Below, piece by piece: positions 9,545-18,779 of a DNA stretch of 64,000 nt (position 1 is the first letter of the stretch; each line of letters begins with the position of its first letter). Position numbers and translations under genes: made by a program. Origin of the DNA: Micromonospora globbae (lineage in GTDB: Bacteria; Actinomycetota; Actinomycetes; Mycobacteriales; Micromonosporaceae); the NCBI RefSeq assembly GCF_003610785.1, contig NZ_RAQQ01000018.1, forward strand, positions 1-64,000, read 5' to 3'. Under the pieces are notes generated by a model. It saw nothing but the letters and a program-made list of their open reading frames with translations. It made no database searches and was not told the DNA's origin.

Positions 9545-10800
9545 CCATGACCGTCGTGCAGGAGGAGGGCCCGGCGTCGGTCACACCGGCGCCGACCGTC
9601 GCCAGCCACGCGCGCAACTACTGGAGCCGCGTACGCGGCGGCGACATCGGCGCGCTGCCCGCCGTCCTCGGGCTGATCGTGCTGTGCACGGTCTTCTCGA
9701 TCGCACGGCCGTCGTTCCTCACCGCCGGCAACTTCGCCAACCTGTTCACCCAGGGCGCGGCGGTCACCCTCATCGCGATGGGCCTGGTCTTCGTCCTGCT
9801 GCTCGGCGAGATCGACCTCTCGGCGGGCTTCGCCAGCGGCGTCTGCGCGGCCGTGCTGGCGAACGTGGTGACGGTGCTCGGCTACCCCTGGTACGTCGCG
9901 GTGCTCGCCGCGATCGCCACCGGCGTGGTGATCGGCACGACGATCGGCATCCTGGTCGCCAAGGTCGGCATCCCGTCCTTCGTGGTCACCCTCGCCGGCT
10001 TCCTCGCCTTCCAGGGCATCGCGCTGATGCTCATGGAAGAGGGCAGCAACATCGCCATCCGCGACGAGGTGCTGCTGGCCATCGCCAACCGCAACCTGCC
10101 CCCGCTGGTCGGCTGGCTGCTCGCGCTCGTGACCGTGGCCGGGTACGGGGCGACGCAGCTCCTGCGGCACCGCAAGCGCGCCTCGCGGGGACTCGTCACC
10201 GACCCGATCGCGGTGGTCTTCGCGCGGATCGGCGGCCTGGCCCTGGTCCTCGGCGTGGCGGTGTTCATCCTCAACCTCGAACGCAGCCGCAACGTCCTGA
10301 TCACCTCCCTCAAGGGCGTGCCGATCGTGGTGCCCGTCATCGCCGTGCTGCTGATCCTCTGGACCTTCGTCCTCCAGCGCACCAGCTACGGCCGGCACGT
10401 CTACGCCGTCGGCGGCAACCGGGAGGCAGCCCGCCGGGCCGGCATCAACGTGGACCGGATCCGCATCTCGGTCTTCGTGATCTGCTCCTCGATGGCGGCG
10501 GTCGGCGGCATCGTGGCCGCCAGCCGGGCCAACTCGGTCGACCCGAACACCGGCGGCAGCAGCGTCCTGCTCTACGCCGTCGGCGCGGCGGTCATCGGCG
10601 GCACCAGCCTCTTCGGCGGCAAGGGCCGCGTCCTCGACGCGGTGCTCGGCGGCGCGGTGATCGCCGTCATCGACAACGGCATGGGCCTCATGGAGTACAG
10701 CTCGGGAGTCAAGTACGTGCTCACGGGCGTCGTGCTGGCGCTGGCCGCGACCGTCGACGCCTTCTCGCGCCGCCGGTCAACGGCAATCGGCACCCGCTGA
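9541..10800 (+). CDS. xylH: Xylose-type ABC importer, permease
   Basis: The 419-residue membrane protein has about ten hydrophobic helices and belongs to the BPD_transp_2 (RbsC/XylH) family. Family-typical segments include LLGEIDLSAGFASG, VPSFVVTLAG-like IPSFVVTLAGF, and VGGNREAARRAGIN in the cytosolic loop that meets the ATPase. The start overlaps the xylG stop (ATGA), which ties translation of the two membrane-complex subunits. The next gene, a ROK regulator, is 62 bases downstream on the same strand. Confidence 0.9.
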   Translation: MTMTVVQEEGPASVTPAPTVASHARNYWSRVRGGDIGALPAVLGLIVLCTVFSIARPSFLTAGNFANLFTQGAAVTLIAMGLVFVLLLGEIDLSAGFASGVCAAVLANVVTVLGYPWYVAVLAAIATGVVIGTTIGILVAKVGIPSFVVTLAGFLAFQGIALMLMEEGSNIAIRDEVLLAIANRNLPPLVGWLLALVTVAGYGATQLLRHRKRASRGLVTDPIAVVFARIGGLALVLGVAVFILNLERSRNVLITSLKGVPIVVPVIAVLLILWTFVLQRTSYGRHVYAVGGNREAARRAGINVDRIRISVFVICSSMAAVGGIVAASRANSVDPNTGGSSVLLYAVGAAVIGGTSLFGGKGRVLDAVLGGAVIAVIDNGMGLMEYSSGVKYVLTGVVLALAATVDAFSRRRSTAIGTR

Positions 10801-10862
10801 CCACACCCCCGGGTTCCGGTCGACGGCGACCGGCACCCTGACCCACGCCCCCGGAGTACCAC

Positions 10863-12044
10863 ATGCGCCCAGGACCGAGCCAGGACGAGATCCGTCGGCA
10901 GAACCTCGGTGCCCTGCTGCGCCATGTGCACGTGCACGGCGCCACCTCACGCGCCGAGCTGACCACCGCCCTGGGGCTGAACCGCAGCACCATCGGCGCG
11001 TTGACGGCCGACCTCGTCAGCGCCGGCCTGGTCAGCGAGGGGACGCCGAAGGAGACCGGCCGGGCCGGACGACCGTCGCTGGTCGTCCGGCCCGAGTCGA
11101 CCCGCATCTACGCGTACGCGTACAGCATCGAGGTCGACCGGCTGCGGGCCGCGCGGGTCGGTCTGGGCGGCGCGGTGCTCGACCGCCGGGAGATGGCCCG
11201 GCCCCGCGGCCTCACGGCGACGGAGGCCGCGCCGCTGCTGGCCGGCGCCGCCAAGGAGATGCAGCAGGCGGTGCCGCCCGGCGCCGTCTGCGTCGGCACC
11301 GGAGTGGCGGTCTGCGGCATGGTCCGCCGCGACGACGGCCTGGTCCGGCTCGGCCCCACGACCGGCTGGGTGGACGAACCGATCGGCCCGGCGCTCGGCG
11401 CCGAACTGGGCCTCGACGCGCCGATCACCGTGGGCAACGTGGCCGACGTGGCCGCCTTCGCGGAGCACGCCCGGGGTGTGGCGGCCGGCTGCGACAACGT
11501 CGTCTACCTCTACGGCGACGTTGGCGTCGGCGCCGGCATCATCGCCGGCGGGCGGCGGCTCACCGGGCACGGCGGGTACGGCGGCGAGGTCGGGCACATG
11601 AAGGTCGTCCGGGACGGCCAACCCTGCGAGTGCGGTGCGCGGGGCTGCTGGGAGACCGAGATCGGTGAACACGGCCTGCTGCGCAACGCCGGCCGCTGCG
11701 ACGCACGGGGGCGGGAGGCGCTGCTGGCCGTCTTCGACGCCGCGAACCGGGGCGACGCGCGGGCGAACGCCGCCGTGCGCCAGGCCGGCGACTGGCTCGG
11801 CTTCGGCGTGGCGAACCTCGTCAACATCTTCAACCCGGAGATGGTCATCTTCGGCGGCACCATGCGCGACCTGTACCTGGCCGCCGCCGCCCAGATCCGC
11901 AGCCGGCTCAACGCCAACGCGCTGCCGGCCTGCCTGGAGCACGTCCGCCTGCGCACCCCGAAGCTCGGCGACGACGCCGCCCTGATCGGCGCCGCCGAAC
12001 TGGCCTTCGAGCGGCTGCTGGCCGATCCGCTCGACGTCGGCTGA
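10863..12044 (+). CDS. ROK-family transcriptional regulator (XylR-like)
   Basis: The 393-residue protein has an N-terminal winged helix (about residues 8-65, with ATSRAELTTALGLNRSTIGALTADL split across the recognition region). A ROK sugar-binding domain follows. It retains the zinc motif CECGARGCWE (after GGEVGHMKV). A kinase function is unlikely because DNA-binding ROK proteins generally act as sugar-responsive repressors. Its position as last gene of the xylFGH operon suggests that it controls that operon in response to pentose. The operator was not identified with certainty. Confidence 0.87.
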   Translation: MRPGPSQDEIRRQNLGALLRHVHVHGATSRAELTTALGLNRSTIGALTADLVSAGLVSEGTPKETGRAGRPSLVVRPESTRIYAYAYSIEVDRLRAARVGLGGAVLDRREMARPRGLTATEAAPLLAGAAKEMQQAVPPGAVCVGTGVAVCGMVRRDDGLVRLGPTTGWVDEPIGPALGAELGLDAPITVGNVADVAAFAEHARGVAAGCDNVVYLYGDVGVGAGIIAGGRRLTGHGGYGGEVGHMKVVRDGQPCECGARGCWETEIGEHGLLRNAGRCDARGREALLAVFDAANRGDARANAAVRQAGDWLGFGVANLVNIFNPEMVIFGGTMRDLYLAAAAQIRSRLNANALPACLEHVRLRTPKLGDDAALIGAAELAFERLLADPLDVG

Positions 12045-12062
12045 GCGGCCCGGTCGCTACGG

Positions 12063-12728
12063 TCACCGGTCCTCGTCGGCGGAGGCGCGGTCGGCGGAGG
12101 CGCGGTCGGCGGGTGCGCCGTCGGCGGAGGCGCGGTCGGCGGAGGCGCGGTCGGCGGAGGCGCCGTCGGCGGCGCCGACGAACGGCATCAGTTGCGCCTG
12201 CAGCACCACCGGCGCGGCCTCGGGCGGGGCGTCCACCTCGGGGCGGTCCAGCCGGTACTCGCCGACCAGGGCGATCAACCGGTCGTGCAACTCGGCCGCC
12301 TCGGCCGGCGTGAGCCGCAGCCGCCAGTCACTGATCGTCGGGACGGCCGACCAGTCAGCGGGCAGGGCGGGCAGTTCGCCGATCCACCGGTCGACGCGGT
12401 CGGCGTACATCGCGGCGACGGCACGCAGGTAGCCCTCCGCCTCCGCCGGCGCGGCGGGCCCGGCCACGCTGTCGACGACGGTCCCCCGGTGTGCGGCCCG
12501 CCACCAGCGCTCCCGCCCGACCGCCCGGTCCGGCTCCTCGACCACGAACCCGTAACGGGCCAGTTGCCGCAGGTGGTAGCTGGTCGCGCCGGAGGACAGA
12601 CCGAGCCGTGCCGCGAGCCCGGTGGCGGTGGCCGGGCCGTGCTCGCGGAGCAGGTCGAGCAGGCGTACGCGCAGCGGGTGGGCCAGACCGCGCAGTGCCG
12701 TGGGATCGGGGCGGGCGACGTCGACCAT
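12063..12728 (-). CDS. ArsR-type winged-helix regulator with repetitive tail
   Basis: The 221-residue protein carries a winged helix near the N-terminus (ALRGLAHPLRVRLLDLLREH, then ATGLAARLGLSSGATSYHLRQL) and a helical middle with PTISDWRLRLTPAEA, typical of HTH_20-type actinomycete regulators. The last roughly 35 residues are seven five-residue repeats (ADRAS/ADGAS/ADGAP), encoded by a 15-bp tandem repeat at about 12066-12170. The ATG at 12728 is chosen because the operator palindrome starts five bases upstream. Its own gene is the likely target. The neighbouring DUF4142 gene is divergent and may share the control region. Confidence 0.8.
   Translation of the reverse strand: MVDVARPDPTALRGLAHPLRVRLLDLLREHGPATATGLAARLGLSSGATSYHLRQLARYGFVVEEPDRAVGRERWWRAAHRGTVVDSVAGPAAPAEAEGYLRAVAAMYADRVDRWIGELPALPADWSAVPTISDWRLRLTPAEAAELHDRLIALVGEYRLDRPEVDAPPEAAPVVLQAQLMPFVGAADGASADRASADRASADGAPADRASADRASADEDR
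12066..12170. repeat. 15-bp tandem repeat encoding the ArsR-like tail
   Basis: About seven copies of cggtcggcggaggcg and close variants run in frame with the regulator and end at its stop. The unit length (a multiple of three) means that copy-number changes keep the frame and alter only tail length. Confidence 0.8.
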
Positions 12729-12732
12729 GGGC

Positions 12733-12776
12733 GCAAAGATATCTTTGCAAAGGGGCCTTCGCAATACGTCTTGCAC
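12733..12776. promoter_or_regulatory. Operator cluster of the ArsR-like regulator
   Basis: A perfect 16-bp palindrome gcaaagatatctttgc (12733-12748) is followed by further inverted TTGC/GCAA half-sites: ttgcaaagg...ccttcgcaa (12745-12764) and gcaatacgtcttgc (12761-12774). It lies immediately upstream of the regulator start and in the gap to the divergent DUF4142 gene. This is the arrangement expected for autorepression with several bound dimers. Confidence 0.7.
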
Positions 12777-12916
12777 AGTCGGCGGTGAACTGATCGGACG
12801 GTACGCCCGTACCAGTGGGCGGACGGGCGGCCGACGGGGCGGCCGTCCGCCCACACGCGCTCAGCTCACACGCGCTCAGCCCACGCGTCCAGCCCGCACG
12901 AGGAGGCACCGCAGAC

Positions 12917-13657
12917 ATGGCACCCCTCAGATCCGCCCGTCGCCGCTCGGCACACCGCCTGCGCCGCGCGGCGGTGCTGCTCATCGCGATCGTGGCCGGA
13001 ACCGGCGTGCTGCCGGGCGTGGCCGTCGCCGCGCCCGCCGGCGGACAACAGCTCAACGCCGCCGACATGACCCTGCTCAACGGGGTGCGGCTGGCGGGCC
13101 TGTGGGAGATGCCGGCCGGGCAGATGGCCGCCGAGAAGGGCCAGTCCGCCAAGGTACGGGAGATCGGCGCCGGGATCGCCAGCGAACACCAGGAACTCGA
13201 CCAACTCGTCGTGGACGCCGCCAACAAGCTGCGTACCAGCATCCCCAGCGAGCCCACCGACGAGCAGAAGGGCTGGCTCAAGGAGATGCAGAACGCCTCC
13301 GGAGCCCGGTTCGACCAGATCTTCGTGACCCGGCTGCGGGTCGCGCACGGCAAGATCTTCCCGGTGATCGCCGCCGTACGGGCCAGCACCCGCGACGCCA
13401 CCGTCCGCAAGCTCTGCGACGACGCCAACCGGTTCGTGCTGCACCACATGCAGATGCTGGAGAGCACCAACCTTGTCCGCTGGCCCGAACTGCCACCGGC
13501 GGCGCTCCCCGCACCCGGCGACGACGGGCTGCTTGCCGCCGCCGCCGCGAACACCGGCCCGGGAGTCGGAGTGAGCAGCACCGTCGTCTGGCTGGTCTTC
13601 CTCGCAGCCCTGGGCACCGGCGGCCTGGCCACCTACCGCCTCTTCCGCCGCACCTGA
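12917..13657 (+). CDS. Exported DUF4142 protein with C-terminal membrane anchor
   Basis: The 246-residue protein begins with a basic, hydrophobic signal (RRAAVLLIAIVAGTGVLPGVAVAAP) that probably ends near residue 41. A DUF4142 four-helix, ferritin-like domain (about residues 45-185) contains LAGLWEMPAGQMAAEKGQ and IASEHQELDQLV. The end is a single helix (VVWLVFLAALGTGGLATY) and a short basic tail, so the domain should face outward while anchored. The function of DUF4142 is not established. The ATG at 12917 follows AGGAGGC. Confidence 0.82.
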   Translation: MAPLRSARRRSAHRLRRAAVLLIAIVAGTGVLPGVAVAAPAGGQQLNAADMTLLNGVRLAGLWEMPAGQMAAEKGQSAKVREIGAGIASEHQELDQLVVDAANKLRTSIPSEPTDEQKGWLKEMQNASGARFDQIFVTRLRVAHGKIFPVIAAVRASTRDATVRKLCDDANRFVLHHMQMLESTNLVRWPELPPAALPAPGDDGLLAAAAANTGPGVGVSSTVVWLVFLAALGTGGLATYRLFRRT

Positions 13658-13678
13658 CCCGCCCCCCTCCCGGGCGAG

Positions 13679-13747
13679 CCCCGGTGATCATGAAGTTATT
13701 GCCGTCCGCCCCGGCGTGTCGTGGCAATAACTTCATGATCACCGGGG
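13679..13747. terminator. GATCATGA-family inverted repeat between convergent genes
   Basis: Two 25-bp perfectly complementary arms (13679-13703 and 13723-13747) flank a 19-nt loop. The arms contain ggtgatcatgaagttattgc. The element sits between the rightward DUF4142 gene and the leftward ABC exporter, so a bidirectional terminator role is plausible. The same arm-and-loop design recurs at 21665-21727. Confidence 0.7.
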
Positions 13748-13782
13748 ACAGGGGGACGGGGCGGGCCGGGGTGGGGTGGGGT

Positions 13783-13801
13783 GGGGGGGGGGGGGGGGGG
13801 G
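13783..13801. repeat. Run of 19 G residues
   Basis: An uninterrupted G19 tract lies 12 bases beyond the stop of the ABC exporter gene, inside a longer stretch of G3-G5 runs (13752-13829) able to form G-quadruplexes. In the exporter transcript it is C-rich. The exact length may be uncertain in the assembly. Confidence 0.8.
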
Positions 13802-13812
13802 TGGGGTGAGGG

Positions 13813-15690
13813 TTAGGGGGTGCCGTGCCACGAGTGCCAGAGGGCGGCGTACGAGCCTCCGGCCGCGACCAGTTCGTCGTGCGAGCCCAGCTCGGTGATC
13901 CGGCCGTCCTCCACCACGGCCACCCGGTCCGCGTCGTGGGCGGAGAAGAGGCGGTGCGCGATGGCGATCACCGTCCGTCCCCTGAGGACGGCGGCCAGCG
14001 ACCGCTCCAGCTCCCGCGCAGCGCGCGGGTCGATGAGCGAGGTCGCCTCGTCCAGCACGAGGGTGTGCGGGTCGGCCAGCACCAAGCGGGCGAGCGCGAG
14101 CTGCTGGGCCTGCGCCGGGGAGAGCGGATGCCCGCCCGAGCCGACCATCGTGTCCAGCCCGTCCGGCAGCGCCTCGGCCCAGTCCAGGGCGGCCACGGCC
14201 GCCAGCGCCGCCCGTACGTCGGCGTCCGTCGCGGACGGCTTCACCATCGCCACGTTCTCGCGGAGCGTACCGATGAAGACGTGGTGCTCCTGGGTGACCA
14301 GCGCGACGTGCGAACGCAGCTCGGCCAGCGGCAGGGTGTCCAACCGGCGTCCGGCCACGGTGACCGAACCGCCCTGCGGCGCGTGCACCCCGGCGAGCAG
14401 CCGGCCGAGGGTCGACTTGCCGGCGCCGGAGGGCCCCACGACGGCGAGCTTCTCCCCCGGTTCCGGGATCAGGGTCACCTCGTGCAGCACGTCCCGGCCG
14501 GTGCGGTACGCGTACCGCACGTCCCGGGCGACGAGCCGCCGGTCCCCGTCGGGATCGTCCGCCCCGACAGGCCGCGCCGCACCGAGCGCGGCACCGGCGC
14601 CACCCGCACCGCCCACACCGAGCGCGGCACCGGCGCCACCCGCGCCGCCCACACCGAGCGCGGCACCCGCGGCATCCGCAGCGCCCGCGGCACCCCCGGC
14701 CCGCGACCGCTCGTCCGGTTCGGCCACGCCGAGCAGGCGGGCCATCGAGGCGCCGCCGACCTGCACCTCGTCCAGCCACGACAGCAGCCGGTCCACCGGG
14801 TCGACGAGCTGCTGCACGTAGAGCGTGGCGGCGGTGACCTGACCCAGGCTCACCCACCCCTTGAGGTGGAACCAGCCGCCGATGACGAGGGTTGCCACCA
14901 CCGGCACGACGTAGCCGATCTCGGCCACCGGGAAGAACACCGTGCGGAGGAACAGGGTGTACCGCTCGGCCGCGTACGACCGCCTGATGTCCGCGTTGGT
15001 GCGGGCCCGCCGGCGGGCCTGCTGGCGCAGCGCCTCAGTGGTCCGCGACCCCTCGACCGTCTCGCTGATCCCGTCGGTGATGTCCGAGTAGGCGGCGTTC
15101 TCCCGCAGGTAGCCGGCGGGTGCCCGGCGCAGGTACCAGCGGGTGCCCGCCCACAGCACGGGCACCGCGATGAGGCAGGGCAGCGCCAGCAGCGGCCCGA
15201 CCAGCAGCAGCGCGCCGATGATGAACCCGGCGGTCACGATGGCGACGAGCGTCTCGGGTACGGCGAGACGGACGGTCCGGGACAGCGCGGAGACGTCCCG
15301 GGAGGTGCGGGTGAGCAGGTCACCCGTGCCGGCGCGCTCCACGGTGGCCAGCGGCAGGGCCAGCACCCGGTCCACGAACTCCTCGCGGAGCTGGGCCAGC
15401 ACCCGCTCGCCGAGCCGCGCCGAGGCGAGGTGGGCGAAGCGCGTCAGCACCGCCTGCACCACCACGAACCCGGCGATCAGCAGGGCGATCCGGTCCACCG
15501 TCATCCGCGACGTGCCCCGGGAGATCGCCTCGACGAGGTCGCCGAGGAGCCGCGGGGCCACCAGGCCGGCGGCGGCGGCCAGCGCGTGCAGGCCGAGCGC
15601 CGCCCCCAGGGCTCGCGGGTGCCGGCGGACGAGCGTACGGGCGTAGCGGCGCACCTGGGCCGCGTCGGCGACGGGCAGCGTCGTGGACAT
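13813..15690 (-). CDS. ABC exporter subunit with the intact ATP-binding half-site
   Basis: The 625-residue half-transporter has six membrane helices (about residues 15-320) and a C-terminal ATPase domain. Between them is an Ala/Gly repeat linker containing GVGGAGGAGAAL copies (about 345-385). Walker A GPSGAGKST, Q-loop VTQEHH, Walker B LVLDEATS and switch His IAHRL are intact. The signature is LSPAQ instead of LSGGQ. With its neighbour it should form a heterodimeric exporter in the plasma membrane. The substrate is unknown. Start ATG 15690 overlaps the stop of the upstream partner (TGATG). Confidence 0.88.
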   Translation of the reverse strand: MSTTLPVADAAQVRRYARTLVRRHPRALGAALGLHALAAAAGLVAPRLLGDLVEAISRGTSRMTVDRIALLIAGFVVVQAVLTRFAHLASARLGERVLAQLREEFVDRVLALPLATVERAGTGDLLTRTSRDVSALSRTVRLAVPETLVAIVTAGFIIGALLLVGPLLALPCLIAVPVLWAGTRWYLRRAPAGYLRENAAYSDITDGISETVEGSRTTEALRQQARRRARTNADIRRSYAAERYTLFLRTVFFPVAEIGYVVPVVATLVIGGWFHLKGWVSLGQVTAATLYVQQLVDPVDRLLSWLDEVQVGGASMARLLGVAEPDERSRAGGAAGAADAAGAALGVGGAGGAGAALGVGGAGGAGAALGAARPVGADDPDGDRRLVARDVRYAYRTGRDVLHEVTLIPEPGEKLAVVGPSGAGKSTLGRLLAGVHAPQGGSVTVAGRRLDTLPLAELRSHVALVTQEHHVFIGTLRENVAMVKPSATDADVRAALAAVAALDWAEALPDGLDTMVGSGGHPLSPAQAQQLALARLVLADPHTLVLDEATSLIDPRAARELERSLAAVLRGRTVIAIAHRLFSAHDADRVAVVEDGRITELGSHDELVAAGGSYAALWHSWHGTP

Positions 15691-17390
15691 CAGTCCTCCC
15701 CCCGGCTGACCGCGGCCCGGTAGCGCGGCTCCTGGTCGAACAACTCGGCGTGGGTGCCCTCGGCCACCACCTTCCCGTCCTCCACGAAGATCACGTGGTC
15801 GGCGTGCCCGAGCAGCAGCGGGCTCGTGGTGCACACCAGGGTGGTGCGGCCGGCCCGGGCGGTGGCGAGCCCCGCGGCGATCCGGGCCTCGGTGTGCGCG
15901 TCGACGGCGCTCGTCGGCTCCACGAGCAGCAGGGCCTCCGGGTCGGCGACCAGCGCGCGGGCCAGGCGCAGCCGTTGCTGCTGCCCGCCGGAGAACTCCC
16001 GGCCGCGCTCGGCGACCGGGCTGTCGAGCCCGTCCGGCAGCGCCTCCACGATGTCGACGGCGCTCGCCGCCCGCAGGGCCGCGTCGAGCGTCGCGTCGTC
16101 GGCCCGGTCGTGCGGGTCCAGCTCCGTGCGCAGCCGGCCCGTGAACAGGTGCGCGTCGTTGTCGGCCACGAGGATCCGCTCCCGCACGGTGGCCAGTGGC
16201 AGCTCCCTCAGCGGTACGCCGTGCAGCGTCGCGTCCGAGTCGACGTACCGGCCCAGCCGGTCGACGATCGCGACCGCGTCCTCGGGTGCCGTGGCGGCCA
16301 GCGCCGTGAGCCGGCCCGGCGGCACCCGCACGCCCGACTCGACGTCGACGAGTTCGCCGGGATTGTCGGGCACGGTCGCGGGCCGGGCCGGGTCGACGAG
16401 GTCGGGGGTGAGCCGCAGCAGCCGCACCACCCGGCGGGCGGCCACGTGGCCCCGGGTCAGCTTGTCCACCGCCTCGGTGAGCTGCCGCAAGGGGCTGACG
16501 AGGAACGCCGTGTAGCCGTAGAAGGCGACGAGTTCACCGGGGCTGATCCGCCCGGCCAGCGCGAACCGCGCCCCCAGCCAGGTGACCAGCACCAGGAACG
16601 CGCCGGGCAGCAGCACCTGCGCCGCCTCCAGCAGCGACTGGACCCGGGCCACCCGTACGCCGTGCGCGCGCAGCGCCTGCGACTCGGCCCGGTAGCGGGC
16701 CGAGAGCACCGGTTCGCCGCCGACGCCGCGCAGCACCCGCAGCCCCGAGACGATGTCCCCGGCCCGGGTGGTCAGCGCGCCTTCCGCGTCGCGGTACGCG
16801 TGCTGCTGCCGGTGCAGCGGCCGGATCAGCAAGCCGACCACCGCCATCAGCACCGGTACGCCGAGCACCACGACGAGTCCGAGCGGCACCGAGGCGTCGA
16901 GCAGGATCACCGCCACGGTCACGATGGCGACCACGGCTCCGGTGCCCCGGGCCGTGATGTCGATGGCGCTGCCGATCTGGTCGATGTCGGAGGTGCCGAC
17001 GCTCACCACCTCACCGGTGGCGACCCGGCGGGGCAGGGCCGCGCCGAGCCGGTTGGCGGTCGCCACGGTCAGCTGCACCGTCCGGTACGCGGCGGCCAGC
17101 CAGTTGCGCACCGCGAACTGGTGGCGCAGGACGCCGGCGGCGGCCTGGAGCACCCCCAGCCCGAGCAGCACGAGGCCCCAGGTGAGCAGGGCGCCCTCGT
17201 CGCGGCGGCTCAGCCCGTCGACCGCCCGGCCGACGGCGGCGGGCATCAGCGCCTGCGCGACCATCCAGACGACGCCGAGCAGGATGCCCGCGCCGAGGAA
17301 CGTCTTGTGCCGGCCGGCCAGCCAGATCAGGTAGCGGGTCGCCGACCGGTCATCGGGTACGCCGGGGTCACCGGCCGGTGAGAAGCGCAT
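15690..17390 (-). CDS. ABC exporter subunit with degenerate ATP-binding half-site
   Basis: The 566-residue half-transporter has six helices in the first 310 residues and an ATPase domain that lacks most catalytic motifs. Where Walker A should be it reads [12 protein letters not shown], without the GxxGxGKS loop. The Q-loop region is VADNDAHLF, Walker B is LLLVEPTS (Asp replaced by Val) and the switch His is absent (VCTTSPLLL). The signature FSGGQ and the D-loop region are kept. This is the mirror image of its partner, so the pair has one competent composite site. The two genes overlap and are surely co-translated. Confidence 0.88.
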   Translation of the reverse strand: MRFSPAGDPGVPDDRSATRYLIWLAGRHKTFLGAGILLGVVWMVAQALMPAAVGRAVDGLSRRDEGALLTWGLVLLGLGVLQAAAGVLRHQFAVRNWLAAAYRTVQLTVATANRLGAALPRRVATGEVVSVGTSDIDQIGSAIDITARGTGAVVAIVTVAVILLDASVPLGLVVVLGVPVLMAVVGLLIRPLHRQQHAYRDAEGALTTRAGDIVSGLRVLRGVGGEPVLSARYRAESQALRAHGVRVARVQSLLEAAQVLLPGAFLVLVTWLGARFALAGRISPGELVAFYGYTAFLVSPLRQLTEAVDKLTRGHVAARRVVRLLRLTPDLVDPARPATVPDNPGELVDVESGVRVPPGRLTALAATAPEDAVAIVDRLGRYVDSDATLHGVPLRELPLATVRERILVADNDAHLFTGRLRTELDPHDRADDATLDAALRAASAVDIVEALPDGLDSPVAERGREFSGGQQQRLRLARALVADPEALLLVEPTSAVDAHTEARIAAGLATARAGRTTLVCTTSPLLLGHADHVIFVEDGKVVAEGTHAELFDQEPRYRAAVSRGED

Positions 17391-17463
17391 GACCCCTCGA
17401 CGCTAGGGGGCCGGCGGTCACCCGCGCGAACCAATTAGCTCCAGCCGGTTCCCGCCGTACGGG

Positions 17464-17718
17464 TCAGCGGTCGACCTGCGTGAAGTCCCAGGAGTGCGGC
17501 GCCCGCGCGACCAGCATCGGGGGCGGGTCGGGCAGCGGCCTCGGGTCACCACGCCACTTCGAGATCACCACCACCCGGTGGTCGGTGGAGGAGTAGACCT
17601 CGCTGGAGAGGTGCCGGGGGTCGTGCTCGAACTCGGGCAGCGCCGTGTCGCAGACCCAGGTGATGAGGTCGGCGAAACCGTACGGCTCCGCGCGCGCCTC
17701 CCACATGCGGACGATCAC
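17464..17718 (-). CDS. Small hypothetical protein coupled to tsaD
   Basis: The 84-residue protein starts at GTG 17718, which overlaps the tsaD stop in GTGA. A downstream ATG at 17706 is possible. It reads [20 protein letters not shown] and later [15 protein letters not shown]. The size and the alternating hydrophobic pattern suggest a small alpha/beta barrel of the antibiotic-biosynthesis-monooxygenase type, but this is only a resemblance. No function is assigned. It ends the tsaB-rimI-tsaD transcript. Confidence 0.65.
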   Translation of the reverse strand: MIVRMWEARAEPYGFADLITWVCDTALPEFEHDPRHLSSEVYSSTDHRVVVISKWRGDPRPLPDPPPMLVARAPHSWDFTQVDR

Positions 17719-18776
17719 GCCGCTTCCCCGGGGACGCTGACGACGGTCAGGGGCATGGCCGAGTCGGCGGGCAGGTCCAGCCGGCTCGGCGCGACACCCG
17801 AGGACACGAGGTGCGAGCCGAGCGCCGCGACCATCGCGCCGTTGTCCGTGCACAGCCGCGGCCGGGGCACCCGCACCCGGATCCCGTGCTTCTCGGCCCG
17901 CTGCTCGGCCATGGCGCGCAGCCGCGAGTTCGCCGCCACTCCCCCGCCGATCACGAGCGTGTCGACGCCGTGGGCGCGGCAGGCGTCCAGCGCCTTGGCC
18001 GTGAGCACGTCGCAGACCGCCTCCTGGAAGGACGCGGCCACGTCGGCCACGGGCACCGGCTCACCGGCCCGCTGCCGCGCCTCCACCCACCGGGCCACGG
18101 CCGTCTTCAGCCCGGAGAACGAGAAGTCGTACCGGTGCGCCGCGAGGTCCTTGGCGGCGGTCAGCCCGCGCGGGAAGCCGATGGCCGCGGGGTCGCCGGC
18201 CCGGGCCTCCCGGTCGATCGGCGGACCGCCGGGGAAGGGCAGCCCGAGCAGGCGGGCCACCTTGTCGAACGCCTCGCCGGCCGCGTCGTCGATCGTGGCG
18301 CCGAGCGGGGTGACCCCCCGGGCCAGGTCGTCGACGAGCAGCAGCGACGAGTGCCCGCCGGAGACCAGCAGCGCGACCGCCGGCTCGGGCAGCGGGCCGT
18401 GCTCCAGGGTGTCCACGGCGACGTGCGCGGCCAGGTGGTTCACCCCGTAGACGGGCTTCTCCGCGGCGAGCGCGTACCCCTTGGCGGCGGCCACGCCGAC
18501 CAGCAGCGCGCCGGCCAGCCCCGGACCGGAGGTGACGGCGATCGCGTCGATGTCGGCGATCGTCACCCCCGCCTCCGCCAGCGCCCGGTCCATGGTCGGC
18601 ACGATGGCCTCCAGGTGGGCCCGGCTCGCCACCTCGGGCACCACACCGCCGAAGCGGGCGTGCTCCTCGACACTGGAGGCGAGCGCGTCCGCGAGCAGCG
18701 TGTGCCCGCGGACGATGCCGACCCCCGTCTCGTCGCAGGAGGTCTCGATTCCGAGGATGAGCGGTTCGTCAGCCAT
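17715..18776 (-). CDS. tsaD: tRNA N6-adenosine threonylcarbamoyltransferase TsaD
   Basis: The 353-residue catalytic subunit transfers the threonylcarbamoyl group to A37 of tRNAs reading ANN codons, working with TsaB and TsaE. Visible motifs are [14 protein letters not shown] at the N-terminus, the metal-binding [10 protein letters not shown] and the phosphate-loop [10 protein letters not shown]. Its length is normal. It follows rimI by three bases and belongs to the tsaE/tsaB/rimI/tsaD group found next to groESL in many actinobacteria. Confidence 0.96.
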   Translation of the reverse strand: MADEPLILGIETSCDETGVGIVRGHTLLADALASSVEEHARFGGVVPEVASRAHLEAIVPTMDRALAEAGVTIADIDAIAVTSGPGLAGALLVGVAAAKGYALAAEKPVYGVNHLAAHVAVDTLEHGPLPEPAVALLVSGGHSSLLLVDDLARGVTPLGATIDDAAGEAFDKVARLLGLPFPGGPPIDREARAGDPAAIGFPRGLTAAKDLAAHRYDFSFSGLKTAVARWVEARQRAGEPVPVADVAASFQEAVCDVLTAKALDACRAHGVDTLVIGGGVAANSRLRAMAEQRAEKHGIRVRVPRPRLCTDNGAMVAALGSHLVSSGVAPSRLDLPADSAMPLTVVSVPGEAA

Positions 18777-18779
18777 GGG

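Noticed and set aside
12066-12170. Possible CRISPR or non-coding satellite
   Set aside because: The 15-bp units are in frame with the regulator gene and encode its five-residue tail repeats.
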